Of a stretch of 64,000 bases of DNA, positions 43,937 to 52,752 are shown piece by piece. The position numbers were made by a program, and so were the translations under genes. The notes below the pieces were generated by a model, which was not told the DNA's origin, searched no databases, and saw only the letters and a program-made list of their open reading frames with translations. Numbering within the stretch: the stretch's first letter is position 1; every line of letters starts with the position of its first letter. Source of the stretch: Terriglobia bacterium (lineage in GTDB: Bacteria > Acidobacteriota > Terriglobia > Terriglobales > Acidobacteriaceae); contig JAIQEU010000002.1 in assembly GCA_020073665.1 (NCBI GenBank), positions 62,001 through 126,000 of the forward strand, in the 5' to 3' direction.

Positions 43937-44932
43937 TCACGAACGGCCGCACAGTGCCCGCGCCGCCTCGAACACGGTCTGCTCGGTGGGCACGGTCACG
44001 TCCTCCAGCGGGGGTGAGAACGGGATAGGCACGTGCATGGCTCCCATCCGTTTCACCGGGGCGTCCAAGTCATAGAATGCGCCCGCGGCGATCACCGACG
44101 CAATCTCCGCGGTCACGCCGTAACGTTCGTAGCCTTCGTCCATCACAATTACGCGCGAGGTTTTCTTGGCCGATTCGATCAGGGTATGTTCGTCGAGCGG
44201 CCAGGCCGTGCGCGGGTCAACCACTTCGGCGCTGATGCCCGCCTGGTCGAGCAGATCCGCCGCCCCCAGCGCGACCTGCACCATGCTGCTGGTTGCCACC
44301 AGCGTGATGTCGCTGCCGGCGCGCTTCACATCCGCCAGGCCCAACGGGATGGTGTACTCCTCGGCGGGCACCGGACCCTTTTGTTTGTACATCATTTTGT
44401 CTTCGAAGAAGACCACTGGATTCTCGTCGCGGATGGCGGCTTTCAACAATCCTTTGGCATCGTAGGGCGTTGACGGCAACACCACCTTGAGGCCTGGCAC
44501 GTGGCAGAACCAGGCATGCAGCGACTGCGAGTGCTGGGCGGCCGAGCGGCGGGTGGCGCCCAGGGTGGTGCGCATCACCATCGGGACTTTCCAGGTCCCT
44601 CCCGACATGTAATGAACCTTGGCGGCCTGGTTCACCATCTGGTCCATGGTCAGGGTGATGAAGTCGCCAAACATGATGTCTACCACCGGGCGCAGGCCGG
44701 TCATGGCGGCGCCAACGGCGAGGCCGGTGAAGCCCGCTTCCGAGATGGGCGTGTCGAGCACGCGCTCTTTGCCAAATTCTTCCACCAGGCCGGAGAGAAC
44801 CTTGAACGGAGTGCCCGCCTCGGCAACATCTTCGCCCATGATGCAGACCCGCGAATCACGGCGCATTTCTTCCGCCAGCGCTTCGCGGATGGCTTGTGCG
44901 AACGTCAATTCGCGCGGAGCCGCGTCAGGCAT
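43937..44932 (-). CDS. 2-oxoacid dehydrogenase E1 beta subunit
   Basis: 331 aa, transketolase-like pyrimidine-binding subunit. VCIMGEDVAEAGTPFKV holds the conserved Glu for thiamine diphosphate activation. DTPISEAGFTGLAVGAAMTG, AAQHSQSLHAWFCHVPG and the C-terminal VIVMDEGYERYGVTAEI are family features. It pairs with E1alpha, whose stop overlaps its start by 8 bp. Pyruvate-, acetoin- and branched-chain-type enzymes cannot be told apart by eye. Confidence 0.92.
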   Translation of the reverse strand: MPDAAPRELTFAQAIREALAEEMRRDSRVCIMGEDVAEAGTPFKVLSGLVEEFGKERVLDTPISEAGFTGLAVGAAMTGLRPVVDIMFGDFITLTMDQMVNQAAKVHYMSGGTWKVPMVMRTTLGATRRSAAQHSQSLHAWFCHVPGLKVVLPSTPYDAKGLLKAAIRDENPVVFFEDKMMYKQKGPVPAEEYTIPLGLADVKRAGSDITLVATSSMVQVALGAADLLDQAGISAEVVDPRTAWPLDEHTLIESAKKTSRVIVMDEGYERYGVTAEIASVIAAGAFYDLDAPVKRMGAMHVPIPFSPPLEDVTVPTEQTVFEAARALCGRS

Positions 44933-45923
44933 ACACGTCCTCTCCCACTTGCTCTACGCCCGGATAGGGAGAGGCCAGGGCGAATTCAACGGCTTTCTCC
45001 ATTTCCAACTTGATCTCGGCGTGCATGCGCTCCAGCACTGCCGCATCCGCAAGGTTCTGCTCTATCAACCAGGCGCCAAAGTTCTTGATGGGATCGCGCT
45101 CCGTCTTCCACAACAGCTCTTCTTGCTTGGTGCGGTAATACTCGCGGCTGATGTCGCCGACGTGGTGCCCGGTGTAGCGATAGGTGTTGCACAGTAGGAA
45201 GGCTGGCCCCTCTCCGCGCCGCGCGCTCTCGATGAGCCGAGCGGCTACGGCATGCACCGCCCGCACATCCTGTCCGTCGACACTTTCGGCGCGGACGCCG
45301 AAGGCAGTCGCGCGCTGCAGAATGTCTCCCGCGGTGGTTTCGGTGTAATGCGTGTATTCGGTATAAAGGTTGTTCTCGCAGACGTAGATCACGGGCAGCT
45401 TGTAGAGCGCTGCCAGGTTCATGACCTCGTAGAGAACGCCTTGACCCAGGGCGCCTTCCCCAAAGAAGCAGACTGCGACTCGCTGGTTGCCGAGTCGCTG
45501 GGCGGAGAACGCAGCTCCCGTGGCGATGCCGGCGCTGCCACAAACAATCGCATTCGCACCCAGGTTGCCGGTCGCCGGATCGGCAATGTGCATGGAGCCG
45601 CCTTTGCCGCGGCAGTAGCCTGCCTCCTTGCCCAGCAATTCGGCGAACATGCGGTCGGGCGACGCCCCCTTGGCCAGGCAATGTCCATGGCCGCGATGCG
45701 TACTGGTGATGTAGTCGGTGGGCTGCAGCGCCTCGCAGACGCCGACCGCCACCGCTTCTTCTCCCACATAGAGGTGAGCCAGGCCGGGCATCAACGCGCG
45801 GGTATAGAGTTCGTTGACCTGTTCCTCGAACAGCCGAATCGCCACCATCTGCCGGTACATGCGTATCCACGACTCGGCGGCGGCAGCGGAACCGGTGTGG
45901 GTGGGATTGGCCGCGGTCGTCAT
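44925..45923 (-). CDS. 2-oxoacid dehydrogenase E1 alpha subunit
   Basis: 332 aa from the ATG at 45921-45923 (ACAGGAG upstream); a longer frame upstream is antisense-phase noise from the preceding gene. The thiamine diphosphate motif is FFGEGALGQGVLYEVMNLAALYKLPVIYVCENN (GEG...NN spacing, cited by its ends). RGHGHCLAKGASPDRMFAELLG and GKGGSMHIAD are typical of pyruvate/acetoin-type E1alpha. It decarboxylates the 2-oxoacid together with E1beta. Confidence 0.92.
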   Translation of the reverse strand: MTTAANPTHTGSAAAAESWIRMYRQMVAIRLFEEQVNELYTRALMPGLAHLYVGEEAVAVGVCEALQPTDYITSTHRGHGHCLAKGASPDRMFAELLGKEAGYCRGKGGSMHIADPATGNLGANAIVCGSAGIATGAAFSAQRLGNQRVAVCFFGEGALGQGVLYEVMNLAALYKLPVIYVCENNLYTEYTHYTETTAGDILQRATAFGVRAESVDGQDVRAVHAVAARLIESARRGEGPAFLLCNTYRYTGHHVGDISREYYRTKQEELLWKTERDPIKNFGAWLIEQNLADAAVLERMHAEIKLEMEKAVEFALASPYPGVEQVGEDVYA

Positions 45924-46813
45924 TTTGCAACTCCTGTCTTGACCCCAGACATGCGCGCCAGCACATCGAACACCACGGCAAAGTCCAGCTTCTCCCAACC
46001 CATGCCACGGGCGGCGGTCAGGAATTCGTTGCTTAAGGCGGTCGTGGGCAGGGGTACGTCGAGGGCGCGGCCCAGATCCATCGCCAGCATCAGGTCCTTC
46101 TGCATCATGTTCACATCGAACCAGGCTTCCTCCGGTTGCTGGAGAACGAAGGGTCCACGGTACTGGATCATGGGTGATGCGACCGCGCTGTGCGTAAGAA
46201 CATCCACCGCCACTTCGCGGGCGATGCCACTCTTCTCCGCCAGCAGCACGCCCTCGGAGAATGCCAGCATCTGCACCGCGAGACTCAAATTGATGGCGAT
46301 CTTCATGGACAGCGCGATGCCGTTGCCGCCCACGTACGTGACTTTTGGCCCGATGTCGCCCAGCAGCGCCTTGACCTTCTCGAAAGTTTCGGGCCGCCCG
46401 CCCACCATCACCGAAAGCTTGCCTTGCTGCAGAGTGACCACGCTGCCGGAGACGGGCGCATCCACCATGTCGCCGCCCTGGCTGCGCACCTTCTCTGCCA
46501 GCGCGCGGCTGACCTCGGGACTCACCGTACTCATGTCGATGAGGAGCTTGCCCGCGCCGAGTGCGCTCAGAATCCCGTCGGGACCCTCGGTGATCGCTTT
46601 CAGGGCCGCCGAGTTGGTGACCATGGAGAAGGTCACGTCCGACGCCGCACACACCGCGCGTGGCGAGTCAGCCCAGCGCATGCCCTTATCAATAAGCCAT
46701 TGCGCCTTGGCGCGGGTGCGGTTGTACCCGGTCACCACGTGCCCCTTCTCGAGCAACCGGGCAACCATGTTGCCGCCCATCACGCCCAGCCCGACGAAAC
46801 CCAGGTTGGCCAT
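45920..46813 (-). CDS. 3-hydroxyisobutyrate dehydrogenase-like NAD(P)-dependent oxidoreductase
   Basis: 297 aa. The N-terminal Rossmann motif is GFVGLGVMGGNMVARLLEKGH, with VDAPVSGSVVTLQQGKL and the catalytic-lysine stretch GNGIALSMKIAINLS. Family members act on 3-hydroxyacids such as 3-hydroxyisobutyrate, tartronate semialdehyde or glyoxylate. It is directly after the GntR gene (no gap) and overlaps E1alpha by 4 bp, so it feeds the same pathway: oxidation of a hydroxyacid, then of a 2-oxoacid. Confidence 0.9.
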   Translation of the reverse strand: MANLGFVGLGVMGGNMVARLLEKGHVVTGYNRTRAKAQWLIDKGMRWADSPRAVCAASDVTFSMVTNSAALKAITEGPDGILSALGAGKLLIDMSTVSPEVSRALAEKVRSQGGDMVDAPVSGSVVTLQQGKLSVMVGGRPETFEKVKALLGDIGPKVTYVGGNGIALSMKIAINLSLAVQMLAFSEGVLLAEKSGIAREVAVDVLTHSAVASPMIQYRGPFVLQQPEEAWFDVNMMQKDLMLAMDLGRALDVPLPTTALSNEFLTAARGMGWEKLDFAVVFDVLARMSGVKTGVAK

Positions 46814-47521
46814 CTATCGCACCTTTCCTGTGGGGGAGGCCTTGGAATCCTCACGCACTTGCTGCAAGTGGTCTTGCATGGCTTTACGTGCCGCTTTCGA
46901 GTCTCGACGCTCGACTGCATCGAGTATTTCCTTGTGGTGAAACTGGCCGCGCTGCGGGCCGCCTTCAACTTTGAAGATGCGCATCCTCTGCTCGCGCAAC
47001 AGCCCGACGATGGAATCGATGAGCGACAGGATAATCGGGTTGGAGGCCGCTTCCGCCAGCGAGAGATGGAAGTCGAGGTCGGCTTCGATATAGGCGTCGG
47101 GATCGTGGGAGGCGCGCTCCATTACTTCGTAGGCTTCGCGCATGGTCACCAGGTGCTGCTCTTCGATCCGCCCGGCGGCCAATGCGGCAATCTCCGGTTC
47201 AAGGATCGCGCGCACCTCGGCCAAGTGCGCCAAGCCTTCCGGCTGACTGATCCTGGCCATCAAGTCGATCGATTTTTGAATCGCCTGGGAAGTGCCATCG
47301 GTGATGAACGTGCCCCGGCCGGAGAAGGATTCCACCAGCCCTTTTTCTCCCAAGGCCTTGACCGCTTCGCGTACCGCGGTGCGACTTACACCGAAGCGCT
47401 GTGCTAGCTCGCGCTCGGCCGGGAGCTGGTCCCCCGGCTTGAGAGCACCTTTATAGATGGACTCCTCAATTTGCTGCACAATCTGCTCGTAAAGTCGGGA
47501 AGTGCGAATCGTTTTGTACAC
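46814..47521 (-). CDS. GntR-family regulator, FadR/FCD subfamily
   Basis: 235 aa, starting GTG at 47519-47521. The winged helix-turn-helix is at residues ~8-75 (QLPAERELAQRFGVSRTAVREAVKAL). The C-terminal all-helical FCD domain has the metal-ligand pattern (DLDFHLSLAEAASN and the later H in FHHKEILDAVERRD). FCD regulators respond to organic acids. It is the first gene of the operon it presumably represses, and diverges from TonB receptor 2. Confidence 0.92.
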   Translation of the reverse strand: MYKTIRTSRLYEQIVQQIEESIYKGALKPGDQLPAERELAQRFGVSRTAVREAVKALGEKGLVESFSGRGTFITDGTSQAIQKSIDLMARISQPEGLAHLAEVRAILEPEIAALAAGRIEEQHLVTMREAYEVMERASHDPDAYIEADLDFHLSLAEAASNPIILSLIDSIVGLLREQRMRIFKVEGGPQRGQFHHKEILDAVERRDSKAARKAMQDHLQQVREDSKASPTGKVR

Positions 47522-47804
47522 GGAAGATGCCCCAATCGAACAATGATATTAGCCAGTACCCGCAGGCTGCCGTTAATAATTGGTCATACCGCTATACCAC
47601 GCCGCGAACCGGCGGGTCAAGTCATCGGTCTCGACACAATCTACAAGAAAATGTATAAATCGTTTACTCCTATCGATATGTATGAAATTTTTCCCGTGCT
47701 CCGGTAGCCCTCTTGAGTACCAGAGGGGAAAAGAGGCTTGACTTGTATCTAGACATAATGGTACAGCTGTCCGACCAGTTAAAACCGTCTCCTCGGAGGG
47801 CGTT
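47522..47804. other. Divergent control region between GntR operon and TonB receptor 2
   Basis: 283 bp without a gene. It contains TGGTCATACC at 47581-47590, close to the FadR-type TNGTNNNACNA pattern, and TGGT-N11-ACCA at 47759-47777. TTGACT at 47738-47743 lies in the GCTTGACTTG word also seen before receptor 1. GGAGG at 47795-47799 is the Shine-Dalgarno sequence for receptor 2. Any of the palindromes could be the GntR operator. Confidence 0.4.
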
Positions 47805-50800
47805 ATGGGGTCGCTGCTGAAGTCAGTTCGAGTGTGCAGTGTGGGCTTGGCCGGGTTGCTCTTGGCGTGTCTGCCGCTCGTCGCGCAAACTAACACCGGC
47901 CGCATCCTGGGCACCGTCACCGATCAAAGTGGTGGCGCCGTGAACGGCGCTACAGTGACCATCACGGACGTGCAACGAGGCACCACGCGCACCATCACTA
48001 CCGATGAGTCCGGCGCGTATGTCGCCCCCAACCTGGTTCCCAGCGTGTATAAGGTTCGCACGGAAGCCAAGGGCTTCAAGACCCTGGAGCGCCCCAACAT
48101 CCCAGTCGAGGTTGCCACCGACGTGCGCATCGACCTGGTGCTTCAGCCTGGCCAGGTCACGGAAACGGTGGTGGTTCAGGAAGACGTGCCGCTGGTCAAT
48201 ACCACGTCCTCCACCTTGGGCGGTACGCTCAGCAACAAGGAAATCAACGACCTGCCGCTGAATGGCCGCAACTATGAGAACCTGCTCCAGCTACGGCCCG
48301 GGGTCGTGCGTTACCCGGGCGGCGGATTCTCCACCACCAGCACCAATGGGCTGCGCGCCGAGGACAACTCCTACCTGATCGACGGCCTGTTCAACAGCGA
48401 ACCTTTCTCCGGCCAGAGCATCATCAATGGCGCCGGCATCGCCGGAGATTCGGCGACCATTCTGCCGGTTGACTCTATCCAGGAATTCAATGTGCAGATC
48501 AGCCCTCCCGCAGAATACGGCTGGAAGCCTGGAGCCATCGTCAACGTCGGGCTGAAGTCGGGGACCAACAGTATCCACGGGACGGCTTACGCCTTTGGCC
48601 GCGATACGCCGCTGGATGCACGCAACTACTTCAACCCGGTGTCCCAGCCCAAGAACCCCAGAAACCTGGAGCAGTTCGGCGGGACCGTGGGCGGAGCAAT
48701 CATCAAAGACAAGCTCTTCTACTTCGGTGGCTACGAAGGACAGCGTTACACGGTCGGCAACACTGGACAGATTGACACCTACGCTACCGGCTCGCTGGGC
48801 GGCGATCCGACGAACAGTCTGGTGGATGCCATTGCCGCGCTGGAAGCGGCGAAGATTCCGGTCAGCCCCGTGAGCCTGCAGGTTGGCGGCTGCACTTTGG
48901 GGCCACCGATTTCCTGCAACAGCAGTGCTTTCCCCCTCAACGACGGCACCAATCCAGCCGGCCCTACCAAAATCGATTACGGCCTATCCAACACAGTCAG
49001 CGCTGACAATGCGGTGGGCAAAGTTGACTACCACCTCAATGATCGCCACGTAATAACGGGCCGTTATTTCTACGGCAACAACTCCGGAACCGTGGCCGAC
49101 GCGAGCCAGTTGCAAGCCCAGTGGTTGACGCAGATTCACACCCGGGCGCAAGTGGCCGGGGGAAGCTGGACCTATGTTCCCAGTTCCCATTGGGTGAATG
49201 AAGTGCGCTTCGGCTACAACCGGCTTTACCAGCCGACGTTCACCTCGGATCACAACAAGCTGGCGTCGTCCTATGGCCTCGACACCGGCGTGACCAACCC
49301 CCTGTACGGTGGATTGCCACGCATCAATATTTTCCCGCTTTACATTTTCCCCCAGGAACTAGGCGGCTTTAACTGGCCGAAGGTGCAGGGCCCCGACACC
49401 CGGTTCCAGGCCGTGGATCATGTTTCGTACATCCGCGGCAATCACGCCATCAAGTTCGGCGCGGAGATCCATCATGACGGGTTCAGCGGCGGCGCCTACG
49501 GAGGCGCCCGCGGCCGAATCAAATTCATCGGTGGGGCGCTGTTCGGCGGCACCTCCTCAGGGCTGGAGGATTTCTTCGCCGGAATGCCCACCGTGGGAAG
49601 CCAACTGGTCGGCGATCCCACCCGCCATATTCACAATTGGGGGTACGCAGCCTTCGTGCAGGACGACTGGCGTGTCAACCACCGGTTCACGGTGAACCTG
49701 GGCCTGCGCTATGAGCTCAACACGGTGATTAAGGACGACAACAACCTGCTGGGCAATTTCGATCCAATCCATGGGCTGCAGCAGGTCGGAAAGGGAATCA
49801 GCTCGCCCTACAACGGAGATCACAACAACTTCGCTCCCCGCGTCGGCTTCGCCTGGGACACGTTGGGCGACGGCAAGACCGTGCTCCGCGGGGGCTTCGG
49901 CATCGTTTACGAGACGCTTAACTGGGAATCATTCCTCGCCCTGAACAATTCACTGGGCCTGAGCACGATTCCCACGGGAGCCATCATCGATGGGAGCGGC
50001 GGAACGGCCGGCGGCTCGATCGCGGTCGGCACCGTCAACTTTGATGGTTCGAACCTTAACTGGGATCCGATGATCACCGGAATTCCGGGAACCGTCTTCC
50101 CCACCACCGGCATTAATTGCTTCGCCAATCCCTGTAGCATCCTGGGAATGGACCGCAACCTCCGAACGCCATACGTTTGGAACTGGAACTTCAACCTGCA
50201 GCACGCCTTCAACAATAACCTGTCCATGGAACTGGGTTACGTCGGCAACCATGGCTCCAAGTCGGTCGGCATCCGCGACATCAATCAAAACGTGCCGGCG
50301 AATGACGTTCTAATGGACGAGCAGTCCGGCCGGCCCTTCAACGCCCAGTTTCCCTACCTGAGCTTCATCTACCAGATGGAGAACATCTACCACTCGAACT
50401 ACAACGGCTTGCAGGCGACTCTGACCGCGCGGAATTACCACGGGTTCAGCTTTGTCGCCGGGTACACTTGGTCCCATTCTCTCGACAATGTGGGCGCCAA
50501 TTGGGATTTCGGCGCTGGCTTGGGTCTGCCGACCGACAGCAACAATCCCCAAAGGGAATACGCCAGCAGCGACTTCGACATCCGGCATCGCTTCACCCTC
50601 TCGATGACTTACGCGATTCCTGGCAAAAAGTCGTTCGGGCAGGTACTGGAGGGCTGGTCGATCAACTCCATTGTCACTCTTGCCGGTGCCCAACCCTTTG
50701 GCGTGATGGATGCGGGAAGTGATATCAGCCTGACTGGCGAGGCCAACGATCGCTGGGACTTCTTCGGCAACACCAACGACTTCAAGTCGACTCCCACCGG

Positions 50801-51275
50801 CATTCCGTTCTTCCAGCCAGGGATTCCCGTCAATCCCACGGATCCGACCTTTGCAATCAACAACCCGCTTTGCGCAAACACCGCAGCGGCGAATGGGCTG
50901 ACCGCTTCCATGCTCGCCTTCGGCTGTTTTCAGAGTGGCAAGTCGGTCATGCTTCCCCCACTGGCCGGTACCTTTGGCACGATGGGCCGCAACATCTTCC
51001 GTGACACCGGCTATCGCAATGTGGATTTCTCGGTGGGCAAGAATTGGAAGTTCGGGGAACGGCTCAACGCAACCTTCCGTGCCGAGTTCTTCAATATTTT
51101 CAACCATCCCAACTTCGCCAATCCTTTCGGAGGACAAAATGGCTGGGCGCATAACGATCCTTCAACCGGTTCGTTCGGTTGTTCCTGCGCCACGCCGGAC
51201 GTGTCCGCTTCCAACCCGGTCATCGGATCGGGCGGGAGTCGTGCCGTCCAGCTGGGATTGAAACTGACCTTCTAA
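47805..51275 (+). CDS. TonB-dependent receptor, Oar-like (receptor 2)
   Basis: 1156 aa. Signal peptide ends near residue 28 (GLLLACLPLVAQ). Then a carboxypeptidase-regulatory-like domain (ILGTVTDQSGGAVNGATVTI), a plug (INDLPLNGRNYENLLQLRPG, SIQEFNVQISPPAEYGW), and a beta barrel ending RAVQLGLKLTF. It is a TonB-driven outer-membrane importer. The divergent neighbour is the GntR-controlled 2-oxoacid operon, so the two may share a substrate and the regulator. The ligand is unknown. Strong GGAGG site before the ATG. Confidence 0.92.
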   Translation: MGSLLKSVRVCSVGLAGLLLACLPLVAQTNTGRILGTVTDQSGGAVNGATVTITDVQRGTTRTITTDESGAYVAPNLVPSVYKVRTEAKGFKTLERPNIPVEVATDVRIDLVLQPGQVTETVVVQEDVPLVNTTSSTLGGTLSNKEINDLPLNGRNYENLLQLRPGVVRYPGGGFSTTSTNGLRAEDNSYLIDGLFNSEPFSGQSIINGAGIAGDSATILPVDSIQEFNVQISPPAEYGWKPGAIVNVGLKSGTNSIHGTAYAFGRDTPLDARNYFNPVSQPKNPRNLEQFGGTVGGAIIKDKLFYFGGYEGQRYTVGNTGQIDTYATGSLGGDPTNSLVDAIAALEAAKIPVSPVSLQVGGCTLGPPISCNSSAFPLNDGTNPAGPTKIDYGLSNTVSADNAVGKVDYHLNDRHVITGRYFYGNNSGTVADASQLQAQWLTQIHTRAQVAGGSWTYVPSSHWVNEVRFGYNRLYQPTFTSDHNKLASSYGLDTGVTNPLYGGLPRINIFPLYIFPQELGGFNWPKVQGPDTRFQAVDHVSYIRGNHAIKFGAEIHHDGFSGGAYGGARGRIKFIGGALFGGTSSGLEDFFAGMPTVGSQLVGDPTRHIHNWGYAAFVQDDWRVNHRFTVNLGLRYELNTVIKDDNNLLGNFDPIHGLQQVGKGISSPYNGDHNNFAPRVGFAWDTLGDGKTVLRGGFGIVYETLNWESFLALNNSLGLSTIPTGAIIDGSGGTAGGSIAVGTVNFDGSNLNWDPMITGIPGTVFPTTGINCFANPCSILGMDRNLRTPYVWNWNFNLQHAFNNNLSMELGYVGNHGSKSVGIRDINQNVPANDVLMDEQSGRPFNAQFPYLSFIYQMENIYHSNYNGLQATLTARNYHGFSFVAGYTWSHSLDNVGANWDFGAGLGLPTDSNNPQREYASSDFDIRHRFTLSMTYAIPGKKSFGQVLEGWSINSIVTLAGAQPFGVMDAGSDISLTGEANDRWDFFGNTNDFKSTPTGIPFFQPGIPVNPTDPTFAINNPLCANTAAANGLTASMLAFGCFQSGKSVMLPPLAGTFGTMGRNIFRDTGYRNVDFSVGKNWKFGERLNATFRAEFFNIFNHPNFANPFGGQNGWAHNDPSTGSFGCSCATPDVSASNPVIGSGGSRAVQLGLKLTF

Positions 51276-51298
51276 CCGCCAACGCGAGATCTGGAGCA

Positions 51299-51325
51299 GG
51301 GCCGGCCGGGACCCAAGGCCGGCCC
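51299..51325 (+). terminator. Hairpin after TonB receptor 2
   Basis: GGGCCGGCC (51299-51307) and GGCCGGCCC (51317-51325) form a perfect 9-bp stem 23 bp past the stop. No U-tract follows, so it may be an mRNA-stabilising hairpin. Confidence 0.5.
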
Positions 51326-51351
51326 AAACTTACCAAGTGAGACCGCATCTG

Positions 51352-52716
51352 ATGCTGCTGAACTTCGCCCCGCACCCCTCCGTGTACCTCTCTCCCTCCC
51401 CCTCTTGTCATCCCGAGCGTAGCGAGGGATCTGGGGGTTGCCGGCGCCGGCAAGAACCCAGGTTGCTCGTCGCTTTCGCGCCTCCGAATGACAATGCAGA
51501 GTGGGTTCGTGGCAGCTTGGGCCTGGTGCTCCTGCTCTGCCTGTTGGCCTGCGCAGGCATTGCCCCTGCACAAGATCGAGGCGAGCGCACCCTCGACGAG
51601 ATCAAGACGGAAGCCATCAAGCGTGCGGAAACTGGAATGTATCCGCTGATCGGGCTTGATCCCGCCGACGTCCGCGAAGCCTTTGCCGCGATCAATACCA
51701 AAGACAAGGACGAATGGGCCGCCGCCTTCATGGCGGTGGCCGATCGCTACATGGCAGAAGGCAACGCGCTGGCGGCTACCGATCCCACCAAAGCAAACGC
51801 CGACTACATCCGCGCCTGGCGGCTTTATTCCTTCGGTCGTTGGCCCATACCCGCCTCTCCGGGCAAGCAGCGTTCTTACGAAAAGGCTATCGCAGCCTTT
51901 CTCGCCCATGCCCGCTCCTGGGACCCGCCGCTGGAGGTGGTGCACATTCCCTTCGAGGGGAAGGAGATTATCGGATACCTGCGGCTGCCCAAGAATGCCA
52001 AAGGCCCGGTGCCTCTGGTGATCACCGTGAATGGCCTGGACAGCCGCAAAGAAGATTTGGCGGAAAGCTTCGCGGCGGTGCTGCCCTACGGCATCGGTTA
52101 TCTCGCCGTGGATGGGCCGGGCACCGGCCAGGCGCCAATCAAGGCCAGCGAAACCGCAGACCGCATGTTGTCGCGGGTCATCGACTATGCCCTCACCCGG
52201 CCGGAAGTGGACAAGACCAAGCTGGTCGTTCATGGCGTGAGTTGGGGTGCGTACTGGGCCACCAAACTGGCCATCGTGGAGCATGCCCGCCTGAGGGGCG
52301 CGAGCGCGCAGTCGCCGCCGGTGGACGCTTTCTTTCAAAAAAATTTTCTGATGAATTCGCTCTTGGGAAACCGGGAGTACTTGTTCGATCAAGTGCCCGC
52401 ACTTATGTCAATCCTTCAAGGCGCGAACAGCCTGGACGACATGGCGGAGATTCTCCCCAAGATGTCGCTGGTGAAGCAGGGCCTGCTGGGGAAGCCGATG
52501 GCCCCGATGCTGGTGATTGGCGGAGTCCTCGACACCCAGGTTCCGATATCCGATATCTACCTGCTGCTCGATAAGGGAGACGTTCCGAAAGACGCGTGGA
52601 TCAATCCCCAGGGCGGACACCTTGGACGACAAGTCAAGGTATGGCCCGATCCCATTATTTTCAAGAAGGTGATCATTCCGTGGCTGCTGCGCACTCTGGA
52701 TATTCCTGCCCAGTAA
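51352..52716 (+). CDS. Alpha/beta hydrolase (FrsA-like), uncertain start
   Basis: Up to 454 aa. The body is clear: PLEVVHIPFEGKEIIGYLRLP, DGPGTGQAP, nucleophile elbow VVHGVSWGAYWA (GxSxG), Asp in IGGVLDTQVPISD, and His in NPQGGHLGRQ. A signal-like helix LGLVLLLCLLACAGIAPAQ precedes it. Upstream of that helix the frame runs through an intergenic repeat (51406-51493), giving CHPERSEGS in the N-terminus. The ATG at 51352 lacks a good Shine-Dalgarno sequence; TTG at 51517 and GTG at 51526 are alternative starts that would begin at the signal helix. It probably acts on an ester in the periplasm and lies after receptor 2 on the same strand. Confidence 0.78.
   Translation: MLLNFAPHPSVYLSPSPSCHPERSEGSGGCRRRQEPRLLVAFAPPNDNAEWVRGSLGLVLLLCLLACAGIAPAQDRGERTLDEIKTEAIKRAETGMYPLIGLDPADVREAFAAINTKDKDEWAAAFMAVADRYMAEGNALAATDPTKANADYIRAWRLYSFGRWPIPASPGKQRSYEKAIAAFLAHARSWDPPLEVVHIPFEGKEIIGYLRLPKNAKGPVPLVITVNGLDSRKEDLAESFAAVLPYGIGYLAVDGPGTGQAPIKASETADRMLSRVIDYALTRPEVDKTKLVVHGVSWGAYWATKLAIVEHARLRGASAQSPPVDAFFQKNFLMNSLLGNREYLFDQVPALMSILQGANSLDDMAEILPKMSLVKQGLLGKPMAPMLVIGGVLDTQVPISDIYLLLDKGDVPKDAWINPQGGHLGRQVKVWPDPIIFKKVIIPWLLRTLDIPAQ
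51406..51493. repeat. CHPERSEGS intergenic repeat
   Basis: Starts TGTCATCCCGAGCGTAGCGA and ends ATGACA, the ends being a 6-bp inverted repeat (TGTCAT/ATGACA). The translated form CHPERSEGS is often seen in mis-predicted proteins of Acidobacteriota, so this is a dispersed non-coding element. It overlaps the 5' end of the hydrolase frame. Confidence 0.8.
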
Positions 52717-52752
52717 GACAGCGCTGCCACCAGCCATGAGAAAGTCGATGGT

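Noticed and set aside
44925-46652. A 575-codon frame covering E1 alpha plus 240 extra N-terminal residues
   Set aside because: The extra part lies over the 3-hydroxyacid dehydrogenase gene in another phase and has no domain; a good Shine-Dalgarno sequence precedes the ATG at 45923.
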